Assembly (NCBI RefSeq): GCF_900114095.1
Contig: NZ_FORV01000002.1
Coordinates: 791,748-855,747 of the forward strand
DNA from: Sphingomonas sp. NFR04
GTDB lineage: Bacteria > Pseudomonadota > Alphaproteobacteria > Sphingomonadales > Sphingomonadaceae
Length of the DNA: 64,000 nucleotides
Direction: 5' to 3'
Positions within the stretch are counted from its first letter, which is position 1; each line of letters opens with the position of its first letter. The position numbers and the translations under genes were made by a program. Shown here one piece after another: positions 24,453-33,672 of the stretch. Below the pieces are notes generated by a model, which made no database searches, was not told the origin of the DNA, and was given only the letters and a program-made list of their open reading frames with translations.

Positions 24453-25550
24453 ATGGGCGGTGACGACGAGGATCTCGGTTTCGGAGCTTGGGCATTCGCA
24501 GCGCTTATTTTACTGGTTGCGTTGTTTGCTGCCTCGGTCACTGCGTCGCAGGCAACCGGCAGCACCGGGGCAATAGGCATATGCGGGTTGATTTTTCTTT
24601 CTGCAGCCACGGCAGGAGCTCTAGTTGGGTTCATCTTTGCCGTTCCTAGGGTGCTTTCGAATAAGCGCGAAACTTCCCAGGTGGAAGGTGTCCGAGCGAG
24701 GGTACTTGGCACCAACACGAACCTTGAACGGATTTCGGATTGGCTGAGCACAATGCTGGTTGGAGTGGGTCTGAGTCAGCTGACCAACTTCAACGGACTC
24801 CTGGTCCAATTTCGCTTCTTCCTTGCAGAAACTGCCAAGGTTTACATGGTCGCAGGGCGGCCAAGCGCTGGTGTGATCCCGGCTGTCGGACCCTTCGTTC
24901 TTGTTCTTGGGGCCGCCAGCGGCTTTCTGTTCATGTACCTGATGACTAGACTGGTCCTCGTGGGCTTCTTTAAGGAAAGCGAGGAGATGCTCAGCGGACG
25001 CGCAGCGGCAGCGATTAGGGTCGCCGTGCGTGAGGCGCGAGATGATGCTGCATCAGCCGTATTGGCAGCTGATGCCTCTGCAGATGCTTCGAAAGCAGGC
25101 CCGCTACCTGCAGGCGAAGCGCAACCATCTGAACAGACTCCCTCGTTGCAAGACTCAGTCACAGCAGCAACCTTCGAGCACGCGGCCACCGCGCGGACGC
25201 TCACTGCTGATGATGCTCTCGAAGTAATGTTCGAGCTTCTTTATGAGCCGCGCGGCTATCTTCGCGTTATACAAATGTCGGCCGAACTTTCACGCTCTTC
25301 GATCACCCGACGGGCCGAATACTGGTTCTATCTTGCCGCTGCATTCGGGCAGAAAATGCATAACACGCTAGAGGGATCAAACGAGCGTCAGTCGGCAAGA
25401 GACAATGCTCTCGATGCCGCCCGCCGCGCGGTAAAGATCGACAAGGCCTATCGTTCGCGCCTTTGGGCTATCAGTGATCCCGAAAGCACCGATGACGATC
25501 TCGCCTTGCTGAGGGACGATGCGGAATTTCGGCGGCTTGTTGGCAAATAG
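24453..25550 (+). CDS. Unrecognised membrane protein with NTNLExISDWL motif
   Basis: The protein has 365 residues. Two N-terminal membrane helices (about 11-31 and 41-65), a conserved-looking segment NTNLERISDWLSTMLVGVGL (88-107), a third hydrophobic helix (about 145-172), an Ala-rich charged linker, then a soluble C-terminal domain (about 240-365) with TPR-like helical character (EVMFELLYEPRGYLRVIQMS). Segments like the ISDWL motif are recalled from membrane proteins of bacterial conflict or stress systems, but that link is from memory. GC and codon use are visibly lower than the neighbours, suggesting recent acquisition. It stands alone with a perfect TATAAT box. Confidence 0.75.
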   Translation: MGGDDEDLGFGAWAFAALILLVALFAASVTASQATGSTGAIGICGLIFLSAATAGALVGFIFAVPRVLSNKRETSQVEGVRARVLGTNTNLERISDWLSTMLVGVGLSQLTNFNGLLVQFRFFLAETAKVYMVAGRPSAGVIPAVGPFVLVLGAASGFLFMYLMTRLVLVGFFKESEEMLSGRAAAAIRVAVREARDDAASAVLAADASADASKAGPLPAGEAQPSEQTPSLQDSVTAATFEHAATARTLTADDALEVMFELLYEPRGYLRVIQMSAELSRSSITRRAEYWFYLAAAFGQKMHNTLEGSNERQSARDNALDAARRAVKIDKAYRSRLWAISDPESTDDDLALLRDDAEFRRLVGK

Positions 25551-26351
25551 CTTTGAGAGAGTTCGTGAGTCGCACAGCAGGCTTCGGCAGCGCGGGGCAG
25601 GTTTGTAACGGGCCGGTTCGACTGACCCAAAGGTCAACTTTCGTCAGAACGTGACATTTGCCGATGATCATCTGAACGGCGTGTTTTGGTCGGCAGCCGT
25701 CGGTGCCGAATCTCGCATTCTGGTGGCAAGCGGACTTTAAGCCAATACCCTTTGAATTGCTTCGCTCGCCTGTAAGTGACTCCAATAGAATCGCATCCGA
25801 TCGAGTACCTCGCGATCGGAAGCTAGGAGTGTGTGAAGGCGAGGCTCCAAATCGGATGTGCCCTCATCATCATCCCAAAGCTCGTCCAAGGTGTGCGTCA
25901 GAAGCAACGCGACTGCGGACCGCTCGTTCAAGCCGAGCGAGCAATCGGCGAATAACTTAACATGCCTTCAATCTTACTCGGGTCGGCTAGTTGAATTTCC
26001 CAGTCCTGCTCGTCGCCCATCGCAGGGAGTGCCAGCAGGCGATTGATTGTAGCTACGGCGTCTCGCGTCGGGCCATAATAACCATCTTGCATAGCCAGTT
26101 TGCTACGGCATCGATTTGCGTACCGCTAGTGCCCGCAAGTGGGCGGGAGCCGTCAGTGCGGAAAATCGATTCCCGGGCAATGCCGCCGATCATGGGATTG
26201 GAGCCGCCAATGGCCGCTTTCGGCCCGAGCGGTCGCTCCCGCCCTCCGATGTGAACGGCTTAAGTTGGTCGCCAGGCGCCCCCGAGGCGATCCCTGCTCA
26301 GCGATCCCAAAGCGTTCTTCAGCCGGCCAATCTGGCCATCGGAGAGCGATC
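25551..26351. other. Decayed stretch between membrane protein and broken integrase
   Basis: About 800 bases without a convincing gene. A 64-codon minus-strand frame at 25737-25931 (TTG start, no ribosome site; contains LLLTHTLDELWDDDEG) has protein-like composition and may be a fragment of a lost gene, but no family is recognised. The rest shows mixed GC and short motif-free frames. Confidence 0.45.
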
Positions 26352-26985
26352 ATGGAAAAGCTTGAAACGGAATCCACCGCCGCCAGGCGCTCGGTCTGGA
26401 ACGCGGGAAGAACTGTCGGCGCGAAACGCGCCCTAAAGCCGAAACAGATTTGGGAAATTCGATTCTATCTCAATCAGCGGCGCCGTTTGCGGGATCGGGC
26501 GCTGTTCGACCTGGCGATCGACAGCAAGCTCCGGGGCTGCGACCTGGTGCAGATGAAGATCGGCGACCTTGTCAGCGGCGGCCAGATCCGAACGCGGGCG
26601 ATCGTGATGCAGCAGAAAACGGGCCGGCCTGTACAATTCGAGCTGCTTTCGGACGCGCGGGCCAGCCTGCTGGCTTGGCTCGAGCGGCGGGGCGGCACGG
26701 TCAACGACCATGTATTTCCCAGCAGGGTTGATCACGACGGGCATCTCAGTACTCGCCAGTATGCCCGGCTCGTCGATGAATGGGTGACCGGAGTCGGGCT
26801 GATGCAAAGCGAGTATGGAACGCATTCGCTTCGCCGGACGAAGCCTTCGATCATCTACCGAGCTACCGGCAACCTGCGCGCCGTTCAGCTCCTCCTCGGT
26901 CATAGCAAGATCAAGAAACACGGTGCGCTATCTCGGGATCGACGTGGAAGACGCGCTCGCCCTTGCCGAAAATACCGAGATTTGA
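26352..26985 (+). pseudogene. Tyrosine recombinase/integrase, frameshifted before the catalytic Tyr
   Basis: A small (about 210-residue) integrase of a type frequent in alphaproteobacteria. Visible: DLAIDSKLRGCDLVQMKIGD (first catalytic Arg), GTHSLRRTK (HxxR) and LLGHSKI. After about 26916 an extra A in an AAA run shifts the frame; reading on in the other frame gives NTVRYLGIDVEDALALAENT and a stop at 26985, which contains the catalytic Tyr (VRYLG). The original product therefore loses its active Tyr and runs into an alien tail. If the extra A is not a sequencing error, the recombinase is dead. Confidence 0.75.
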
Positions 26986-27095
26986 TCGATCGGCTCCTCG
27001 CCTTTGGCGAGGGGCCGACATCACGGCGCTCAGGACTTCCCCGCCCTTCCCACCAATCGTGTTGAAAGGCCGTTCTTGCCGGAAGCCGGCGACCC

Positions 27096-28940
27096 CTACA
27101 CGGGCTTCCCTTGGTGCCCCACAGAAGGAGACAGCCCCGCCGCCAAAGCGAGCTGCAGGACCTCGGTCAGGCTGCTCGCGTCCAATCGGTGCATCAGCTG
27201 CGCGCGATGCAGTTCGACCGTGCGGGGGCTAATGCCGAGCGTCTGCGCGATGATCTTGTTCGTACCCCCGTCAATAAGCCCGAGGAGCACCTCGCGTTCT
27301 CTCGGCGTCAGCCTGGCGATGCGGGCCGCCGCGCTCTCGTCGCGGGAGGTGGCACGCGCGGTGCCTTGGCATGCGGCGATCGCGTCCGCCAACGCGGTCT
27401 TGAGTGCGGCTTCGTCCCCGATGGGGAGGTAATCGACCGCGCCTGCCTTCATCGCGGCGACGGCGCAGCTTACATCGGCGTCAGCAATGTCGAGCGCGAT
27501 CGTCGGCAGGCTGATGGATCGTGCGCGCAACTCGCGGGGCACCGACAGCCCCTCGTCGCGCTTGCGACGCAGATCGATGAGCACGCATCCCGGAGCAAGT
27601 GCCGGCGCCAAGACCAGAAACGCCGCCGCGCTGGCGAAACTTTGCGCGCGATAGCCAAGTCCGCGCACCCAGCCGGTCAGCCTGCGTGCGTCCGCCGCCT
27701 TGCCGTTCACGATGTAGATGTGGCGCACCTCCTTCACGGTCAGGTCCTCGGTGATGCCGCCGATCTGCGTAACCGCGCCCGCGCTATCGAGGATCGGGAA
27801 GCTCGTATCGCGCAGCCGGCGCACCGCACCGTCCCGCGGGCGGATGAGACGATATTCGAACTGCACGACCTCACCGGCCGCGACTGCTGCCAGCGCGTGC
27901 TCGACCTGTTGGCGATCCTCGGGATGCACGTCCTGCATCCAGATCGCGAGGTCGTTCGGCGCCTCCGCGCACGGCATCCCCCAGATCCGCGCATAGGCGG
28001 CGCTGCGATAGGTGATGGTACCGGCGGCGGGATCGCCGATCCAGATCAGGTTGGTGCTGTTGTCGGCAAAGCCGCGAAACCGCGCTTCGCTCGCGCGTAT
28101 CGCCGCTTCGGCAGCGCGCTGCTGCGTCACATCGACTGCCGCGCCGATAAAGCCGACGGCCCTGCCGTCCGCAAAGCTCGCCCGCCCGGACGTGGCGATA
28201 TGACGTGTCACGCCGTCGTCCCGCCCGATCACCCGATATTCGATCGAATAGCTGCCGTCGCCCGCGGGATCGACACAGCGCGCGATCGCCTCCTGCACAC
28301 GCGCGCGGTCCTCGGGATGAATGCCCGCCTCGAAGACGGCGCTGTCGGTCGCTGCGCCCGGTGGCAGGCCCCACATCGTCCGGAGCCGATCGTCCCATTC
28401 TAGCGCGCCGGTCAGCGGATCCCAGGCATAGATGCCGATGCCGACCAGTTCGGTCGCGGCACGCAGGCGTGCCTCGCTGGTGCGCAGCGATTCCTCGAAG
28501 GCCCGTCGCTCGCTGGTGTCGCGCGAGACTCCGACGACGAGTTCGACCGCGCCTGCTGCGTCGCGCACCGGTCCCCAGAGATAGGTAAAATAGGCGGCCT
28601 GGCCCGTGGGGCTGCGGAAGAAGACCTCGTTCTGGACGGTCACGCCCTCGGCGAAGATCTGATCGATGTGCCCGTTGAGCACCGTGGCCAGATCCTGCGG
28701 ATAGTCGAGTTCCGCGAACGTCTTGCCCAGCATCGTCTCGGCGCTGAGCCCGAACAGCGCCAGCATCGCCCGGTTCGCGTAGACGAACCGCCGCTCTCGA
28801 TCGAAGGCGTAAACATAGTCCGGAATGGCGGAGAGACTCGCTTCGAGGAAACGGGCATGGTGCGCCAGCGCTTCTTCCGCGGCGAACGCGCGCTCTTGGT
28901 TGGGTTGCGCCTCCACCGATCGGGTCTTTTCCAGCGCCAC
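27096..28940 (-). CDS. PAS-domain regulator with degenerate receiver and LuxR-type HTH
   Basis: The protein has 614 residues from a GTG start (GGAG eight bases upstream). Order: three PAS/PAC units (about 28-150, 155-285, 290-415; for example YVYAFDRERRFVYANRAMLA), then a FixJ-like receiver (about 420-540) and a C-terminal LuxR-type helix-turn-helix (LTPREREVLLGLIDGGTNKI). There is no histidine kinase core. The receiver starts IYIVNG where an acidic pair is expected, keeps an Asp in CVLIDLR, and lacks the usual conserved Lys, so phosphorylation is doubtful. It looks like a one-component fusion in which PAS sensing acts directly on DNA binding. It diverges from the ADH cluster. Confidence 0.83.
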   Translation of the reverse strand: MALEKTRSVEAQPNQERAFAAEEALAHHARFLEASLSAIPDYVYAFDRERRFVYANRAMLALFGLSAETMLGKTFAELDYPQDLATVLNGHIDQIFAEGVTVQNEVFFRSPTGQAAYFTYLWGPVRDAAGAVELVVGVSRDTSERRAFEESLRTSEARLRAATELVGIGIYAWDPLTGALEWDDRLRTMWGLPPGAATDSAVFEAGIHPEDRARVQEAIARCVDPAGDGSYSIEYRVIGRDDGVTRHIATSGRASFADGRAVGFIGAAVDVTQQRAAEAAIRASEARFRGFADNSTNLIWIGDPAAGTITYRSAAYARIWGMPCAEAPNDLAIWMQDVHPEDRQQVEHALAAVAAGEVVQFEYRLIRPRDGAVRRLRDTSFPILDSAGAVTQIGGITEDLTVKEVRHIYIVNGKAADARRLTGWVRGLGYRAQSFASAAAFLVLAPALAPGCVLIDLRRKRDEGLSVPRELRARSISLPTIALDIADADVSCAVAAMKAGAVDYLPIGDEAALKTALADAIAACQGTARATSRDESAAARIARLTPREREVLLGLIDGGTNKIIAQTLGISPRTVELHRAQLMHRLDASSLTEVLQLALAAGLSPSVGHQGKPV

Positions 28941-29073
28941 GCCGGCTTCTCCTCGGTCCTTGCCGGTGCAGCCGGCAAGTGCCCCTCAGCGGGGAGAGTT
29001 CCCTAGGCATCGCCCGTATGTGCCTGCGGCAAGGCGAAACCTAGGTCGGGGACATCCAACCGAGGAGACCGGC

Positions 29074-30249
29074 ATGAAAGCCCTAGTCTGGCACGGCAAG
29101 GAGGACATCCGATACGACACGGTGTCCGACCCTTCGATCGAAGACCCGCGCGACGCCATAATAAAGGTTACGAGTTGTGCGATTTGCGGCTCGGACCTGC
29201 ATCTCTTCCACAATCTCGTTCCCGCGATGCTGCCCGGCGACATCATGGGCCATGAGACGATGGGCGAGGTCGTCGAGGTCGGCAGCGGCGCAAAGGGCGC
29301 GTTGAAGAAGGGCGACCGCGTGGTGATCCCGTTCACCATCCAGTGCGGCGAATGCGACCAGTGCCGCCGCGGCAACTTCTCGGTGTGCGAGCGCACCAAC
29401 CGCAAGAAGGAACTGGGCGACAAGGCGTTCGGCCATGCGACCGCCGGGCTGTTCGGCTATACCCATCTCACCGGCGGCTATCCCGGCGGCCAGGCCGAAT
29501 ATCTCCGCGTGCCCTTCGCCGACACCACGCACATCAAGGTGCCCGACGGCATCGACGACGAGAAGCTGCTGTTCCTCTCGGACATCCTGCCGACCGGCTG
29601 GCAGGCGGCGGTGCAGGCCGACATCCAGCCGGGCGACACGGTCGCCGTCTGGGGCTGCGGGCCGGTCGGGCAGATGACGATACGCTCGGCCATCCTGCTC
29701 GGTGCCGAGCAGGTGGTCGCGATCGATCATCTTCCGGAACGCTTGTCGATGGCCGCCGCCGCGGGCGCGATCACCATCAACTTCGAGACCGAGAGCGTCG
29801 TCGAGTGGCTGAACGAGCTCACCGACGGCAAGGGGCCGCACAAGTGCATCGACGCGGTCGGCACCGAAAGCCATGTCAATCTCGGCCAGCCCGATACGCT
29901 GCTCGATCGCGCCAAGCAGATGCTGATGGCGGAGAACGACCGGCCGCACGTGCTGCGCGAGATGATTTATGTCTGCCGCCCGGGCGGCGTCATCTCGATC
30001 ATCGGCGTCTATCTGGGTTTGGTCGACAAGATCCCCATGGGCCAGGCGATGAACAAGGGCCTCACCTTCCGCATGGCCCAGGCACACGTGCCCCGCTGGA
30101 CCGGCGACCTGCTGCGGCGGATCGAGGACGGGCAGATCGATCCGTCCTTCGTGATCACCCACAAGGTCGATCTCTCCCGCGGTCCCGAGATGTACGCGAC
30201 CTTCCGCGACAAGGCGGATGGCTGCGTCAAAGTCATGCTCCAGCCCTGA
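29074..30249 (+). CDS. Zinc-dependent alcohol dehydrogenase (formaldehyde dehydrogenase-like)
   Basis: The protein has 391 residues of the medium-chain dehydrogenase type. Catalytic zinc ligands C38 (CAICGSD) and H60-E61 (GHE) and the structural zinc set C91, C94, C97, C105 (CGECDQCRRGNFSVC) are present; the NAD-binding fold follows (VAVWGCGPVGQMTIRSAI). The length and the insert before the coenzyme domain resemble glutathione-independent formaldehyde dehydrogenases. It is first in a tightly spaced set with a small membrane protein, an SRPBCC protein and a second, related ADH. GAGGAG lies before the ATG. The substrate is not known. Confidence 0.88.
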   Translation: MKALVWHGKEDIRYDTVSDPSIEDPRDAIIKVTSCAICGSDLHLFHNLVPAMLPGDIMGHETMGEVVEVGSGAKGALKKGDRVVIPFTIQCGECDQCRRGNFSVCERTNRKKELGDKAFGHATAGLFGYTHLTGGYPGGQAEYLRVPFADTTHIKVPDGIDDEKLLFLSDILPTGWQAAVQADIQPGDTVAVWGCGPVGQMTIRSAILLGAEQVVAIDHLPERLSMAAAAGAITINFETESVVEWLNELTDGKGPHKCIDAVGTESHVNLGQPDTLLDRAKQMLMAENDRPHVLREMIYVCRPGGVISIIGVYLGLVDKIPMGQAMNKGLTFRMAQAHVPRWTGDLLRRIEDGQIDPSFVITHKVDLSRGPEMYATFRDKADGCVKVMLQP

Positions 30250-30260
30250 AGGAGGCACCC

Positions 30261-30848
30261 ATGTCCCTCACCAATCTCACCGGGAGCGCGCGTTCGGAAG
30301 GCGATCCCAAGATCGAGCACAAGGGCCCCAGTTCGCTGACCGGTGCCGACCGGCTCGCCCGCGCGCTCGGCTGGTTCTCGATCGGGCTCGGGGTCACCGA
30401 ACTCGTGGCACCCGGCCGCATCGCCCGCACCCTGGGGCTGGAGGACAAGCAGGGCCTGATCCGTGCCTATGGCGCGCGTGAGCTGGCCAGCGCCATCCCG
30501 ACGCTCTCGATCGACAAGCCTGTGGGGCTCGCGGCGCGGATCGGCGGCGATGCGCTGGACCTTGGCACGCTGGCGACGGCACTGCACAAGGACAATCCCA
30601 AGCGTCGCAACGCGGCGATTGCCACGGCGCTCGTGGCGGGCATCACGCTGCTCGATCTCGCCGCACTGGCGGGGGTGAAGGCCGCCCACAAGCGCGAGGC
30701 GAGCAGCGACCGCGACTATTCCGATCGCTCGGGGCTGCCGCGCGGTGCGACCGCGTCGCGCGGTCTGGCCCGAAAGGACTTCGACATCCCGGAGGACTAT
30801 CGCGCCGAGGGGACGGTGGCGGATGCGCTGCCGGCGCTTCCCGCATGA
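30261..30848 (+). CDS. Conserved membrane-associated hypothetical protein of the ADH cluster
   Basis: The protein has 195 residues. The N-terminal part has two or three hydrophobic helices (WFSIGLGVTELVAPGRIART around 38-57, and AIATALVAGITLLDLAALAG around 118-137); the C-terminus is charged with RGLARKDFDIPEDYRAEGT. Such proteins are commonly found beside cyclase/dehydrase-type SRPBCC genes; the function is unknown. GGAGG precedes the ATG, and the stop overlaps the next gene by four bases. Confidence 0.8.
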   Translation: MSLTNLTGSARSEGDPKIEHKGPSSLTGADRLARALGWFSIGLGVTELVAPGRIARTLGLEDKQGLIRAYGARELASAIPTLSIDKPVGLAARIGGDALDLGTLATALHKDNPKRRNAAIATALVAGITLLDLAALAGVKAAHKREASSDRDYSDRSGLPRGATASRGLARKDFDIPEDYRAEGTVADALPALPA

Positions 30849-31360
30849 ACGCCGCGGCCGCCGATACGCGGCTCGATGCCGCGGCGCGCGGCGCCGTGAC
30901 GATCGGCCGGCCGGCCGAGGAATTGCGCGCGCTCTGGCTGGACCCCCAGACGCAGGTACAGATCTGGTCACATTTTGCGGATGTGGTCGCGCTCGACGAC
31001 CGCACCGCCGACTGGCGCGCCCATGGCCCGGCGGGCGGCGACTATCGATGGCGGACGGAAGTCGTGGACAGCGGGCCGGACGCAATCCGCTGGTCGTCGC
31101 TGGAGGGCGCCGACGTGCCGAACACCGGCGACCTGTCCTTCCGTCCCGCGCCGGGCGATCGCGGCACCGAACTGCATCTGAACGTGCGTTTCGATCCGCC
31201 GGGCGGCCTGCTCGGCGAGGCGGTCAGCAAGCTCTTCCACATCGTCCCGGCCGAGATCGTCGCCCACGCGCTCTACAAGTTCCGCGCGCTCGCGCTCACC
31301 GGCGAGATCCCCACGACCGACCCGCAGCCCGCCGCCCGCAAGGGCGGGGCCGACCACTAG
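30845..31360 (+). CDS. SRPBCC family (polyketide cyclase/dehydrase-like) protein
   Basis: The protein has 171 residues. The helix-grip pattern is visible: VTIGRPAEELRALWLDP near the start, then WRTEVVDSGPDAIRWSSLEG, TELHLNVRFDPPGG and a long C-terminal helix. SRPBCC proteins bind hydrophobic ligands in a deep cavity; no catalytic role can be assigned. It is coupled to the preceding gene by ATGA and followed 10 bases later by the second ADH. Confidence 0.83.
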   Translation: MNAAAADTRLDAAARGAVTIGRPAEELRALWLDPQTQVQIWSHFADVVALDDRTADWRAHGPAGGDYRWRTEVVDSGPDAIRWSSLEGADVPNTGDLSFRPAPGDRGTELHLNVRFDPPGGLLGEAVSKLFHIVPAEIVAHALYKFRALALTGEIPTTDPQPAARKGGADH

Positions 31361-31370
31361 GAGCAGGCCG

Positions 31371-32534
31371 ATGCGCGCACTCTGCTGGAACGGAGTCAAC
31401 GATCTCCGCGTCGAGACCGTCGCCGACCCCGAAATCCTCAACCCGAGCGACGTGATCCTCAAGGTTCGCCTTTCCACCACCTGCGGATCGGACCTGCACC
31501 TCATCGACGGCCTGATCCCGACCATGCGCGAGGGCGACGTGCTGGGCCATGAGTTCATGGGCGAGATCGTCGACGTCGGGCGCGCGGTGACCAAGGTGAA
31601 GCGGGGCGACCGCGTCGTCGTGCCTTCCTTCATCGCCTGCGGACAGTGCTGGTATTGCCAACACGATCTCTACTCGCTGTGCGACACCAGCCACCCCAAG
31701 CCCGAACTGCAGGAGCCGCTGCTCGGCTACCCGACGGCGGGCATCTACGCCTATTCGCATGCCTTTGGTGGCTATGCCGGCAGCCATGCCGAATATGTCC
31801 GCGTGCCCTTCGCCGATACCGATTGTTTCGTCGTGCCCGACGGTCTCGCCGACGAGGACGCCCTCTTCATCTCGGATGCCGCCCCGACCGGCTTCATGGG
31901 CGCCGACTTCTGCGACATCCAGCGCGGCGACGTGGTTGCGGTCTGGGGCTGCGGCGGAGTCGGCCTGATGGCGCAGCAAAGCGCGATGATCCTCGGTGCC
32001 GAACGCGTGATCGCAATCGACCAATATCCCGAGCGGCTCGCCCAAGCGGCGGCGTTCGGCGCCACCCCGCTCGACTTCACCCAGGTGGACGTCCTCGAGG
32101 CGCTGAAGGAACTGACCGGCGGCCGCGGACCCGATGCGTGCATCGACGCGGTCGGCATGGAGGCGAGCGGCACCGGGCTGCAGCACGCCTATGACCGGGT
32201 GAAGCAGGCGCTCTATCTGGAAACCGATCGCGGCACGGCGCTGCGCCAGGCGATGCTCGCGGTGCGCAAGGGCGGCACGCTGTCGATCCTCGGCGTCTAT
32301 GGGCTGATGGACAAGTTTCCGCTCGGGGTCCTGATGAACAAGGGCGTCACCGTGCGGACGGCGCAGCAACACGGCCAGGCCTATGTGCCGCGCCTGCTCG
32401 AACACGCGCTGCGCGGCGAGCTCACCCCGGCCGCGCTCGCCACGCATCGCTTCTCGCTCGAGGACAGCGCCAGGGGCTATCACATGTTCAAGCACAAGGA
32501 GGATGGCTGCCTGCGCGCCGTCTTCATGCCTTGA
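31371..32534 (+). CDS. Second zinc-dependent alcohol dehydrogenase of the cluster
   Basis: The protein has 387 residues, collinear with the ADH at 29074-30249 and clearly a relative. Catalytic zinc C38 (TTCGSDLHL) and H60-E61, structural zinc C90, C93, C96, C104, and coenzyme fold VAVWGCGGVGLMAQQSAMIL. Differences between the two copies in the substrate half suggest distinct substrates. AGGAG-like sequence precedes the ATG. It ends 22 bases before the channel-like gene. Confidence 0.87.
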   Translation: MRALCWNGVNDLRVETVADPEILNPSDVILKVRLSTTCGSDLHLIDGLIPTMREGDVLGHEFMGEIVDVGRAVTKVKRGDRVVVPSFIACGQCWYCQHDLYSLCDTSHPKPELQEPLLGYPTAGIYAYSHAFGGYAGSHAEYVRVPFADTDCFVVPDGLADEDALFISDAAPTGFMGADFCDIQRGDVVAVWGCGGVGLMAQQSAMILGAERVIAIDQYPERLAQAAAFGATPLDFTQVDVLEALKELTGGRGPDACIDAVGMEASGTGLQHAYDRVKQALYLETDRGTALRQAMLAVRKGGTLSILGVYGLMDKFPLGVLMNKGVTVRTAQQHGQAYVPRLLEHALRGELTPAALATHRFSLEDSARGYHMFKHKEDGCLRAVFMP

Positions 32535-32556
32535 GGCCCCGGAAGGCTTCCCAGCG

Positions 32557-33648
32557 ATGCTGATCGAGCAGATCCTAGGCGCGGCGCTGACCCTCCTGTT
32601 CCTCGCCGACATCTTCCTAACCGTGCTTTATGCCCGGGCGGGCACGGGGCTGCTCGCGCCGCTCTGGAATCGCATGGTGTGGGCGGTGCTTCGCGGCGTC
32701 GCCAAGCGCGCCGGCAGGCGCCGCGGCACGATCCTGTCGATGGCCGGACCACTGATTGTCGTGTCGCTGATCGGCTTCTGGGCGCTGGGTCTCACGCTGG
32801 GCGCGGCGCTGGTCATCCAGCCGGAGCTCGGCACCGCCATTCGCCCGTCCAGCGGGGAGACGCCGAGGGATTTCGTCACGGCATTGCTCGTTGCGGGAAA
32901 CAGCCTGTCGATCGTCGGCGGGGGCAACTATGCCCCGCACAGCACGGGCACGCGACTGCTGTTCCTGATGAACTCGCTGATCGGCGCGTCGGTACTGTCG
33001 CTGGTGCTGAGCTATCTCGTCCAGGTTTATTCGGGGCTGCGCGAGCGCAACGCGCTGGCGCTGACCACCGACCTGATGACCGGCGGTACCGGCGACGCGG
33101 CGGTGATGCTCGCCCGCCTCATGCCCGGCGGCAAGATGGACGACGCGACCAGCGAATTGGCCAATCTCGCCCGCTCGATCGCGGCGACCAAGGAGGCGCA
33201 TCATTTCTATCCGCTGCTCTATTACTTCCGCTTCGAGGAGCCGCGCTATGCCGTGTCGCGGTTCAGCTTTGTCCTGCTCGACCTGATCACGCTGATCGAC
33301 ACCGCGCTCGATCCCCACCGATACGGCAGCCTCCGGGCCTCAGCCGCCGTCCGCTCGGTGGCGATGGGGGCGGACATGCTGATCGAGACGCTCGACGCCA
33401 ATTTCCCGACCGTTAAGGGCTCTCCAGAAGACGTCGCAGAGACCTGGCGGCTGCGCCAGAGCTTTCTCGCGGCCGTCCAAACGCTGCGGAGCGCCGGCAT
33501 CGTCGTCGATGCCGATACAATCGACGGGTATCTGGCCGAACGCCACCGCTGGGAGCCGCGGATCCGGCGCGTGGCGCCGACGCTCGGCTACGCCATGGCA
33601 GAGGTGGATCGGCGTTCCGTCGAAGCCCGGCACCGGCCGGAGCCCTGA
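32557..33648 (+). CDS. Ion-channel-like membrane protein (two-TM pore family)
   Basis: The product is 363 residues from ATG 32557. N-terminal membrane helices (about 3-25, 50-75) are followed by a re-entrant-like stretch with SLSIVGGGNYAP and a further helix (LLFLMNSLIGASVLSLVLSYL), the layout of ion-channel pore domains, although the usual TVGYG filter is not exact. The cytoplasmic C-terminal half (about 175-363) is helical. A potassium-channel-family assignment is tentative. It is probably the last gene of the ADH/SRPBCC cluster, 22 bases downstream of the second ADH. Confidence 0.7.
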   Translation: MLIEQILGAALTLLFLADIFLTVLYARAGTGLLAPLWNRMVWAVLRGVAKRAGRRRGTILSMAGPLIVVSLIGFWALGLTLGAALVIQPELGTAIRPSSGETPRDFVTALLVAGNSLSIVGGGNYAPHSTGTRLLFLMNSLIGASVLSLVLSYLVQVYSGLRERNALALTTDLMTGGTGDAAVMLARLMPGGKMDDATSELANLARSIAATKEAHHFYPLLYYFRFEEPRYAVSRFSFVLLDLITLIDTALDPHRYGSLRASAAVRSVAMGADMLIETLDANFPTVKGSPEDVAETWRLRQSFLAAVQTLRSAGIVVDADTIDGYLAERHRWEPRIRRVAPTLGYAMAEVDRRSVEARHRPEP

Positions 33649-33672
33649 TGCGCGGGCACATGTCCCGAAAGC

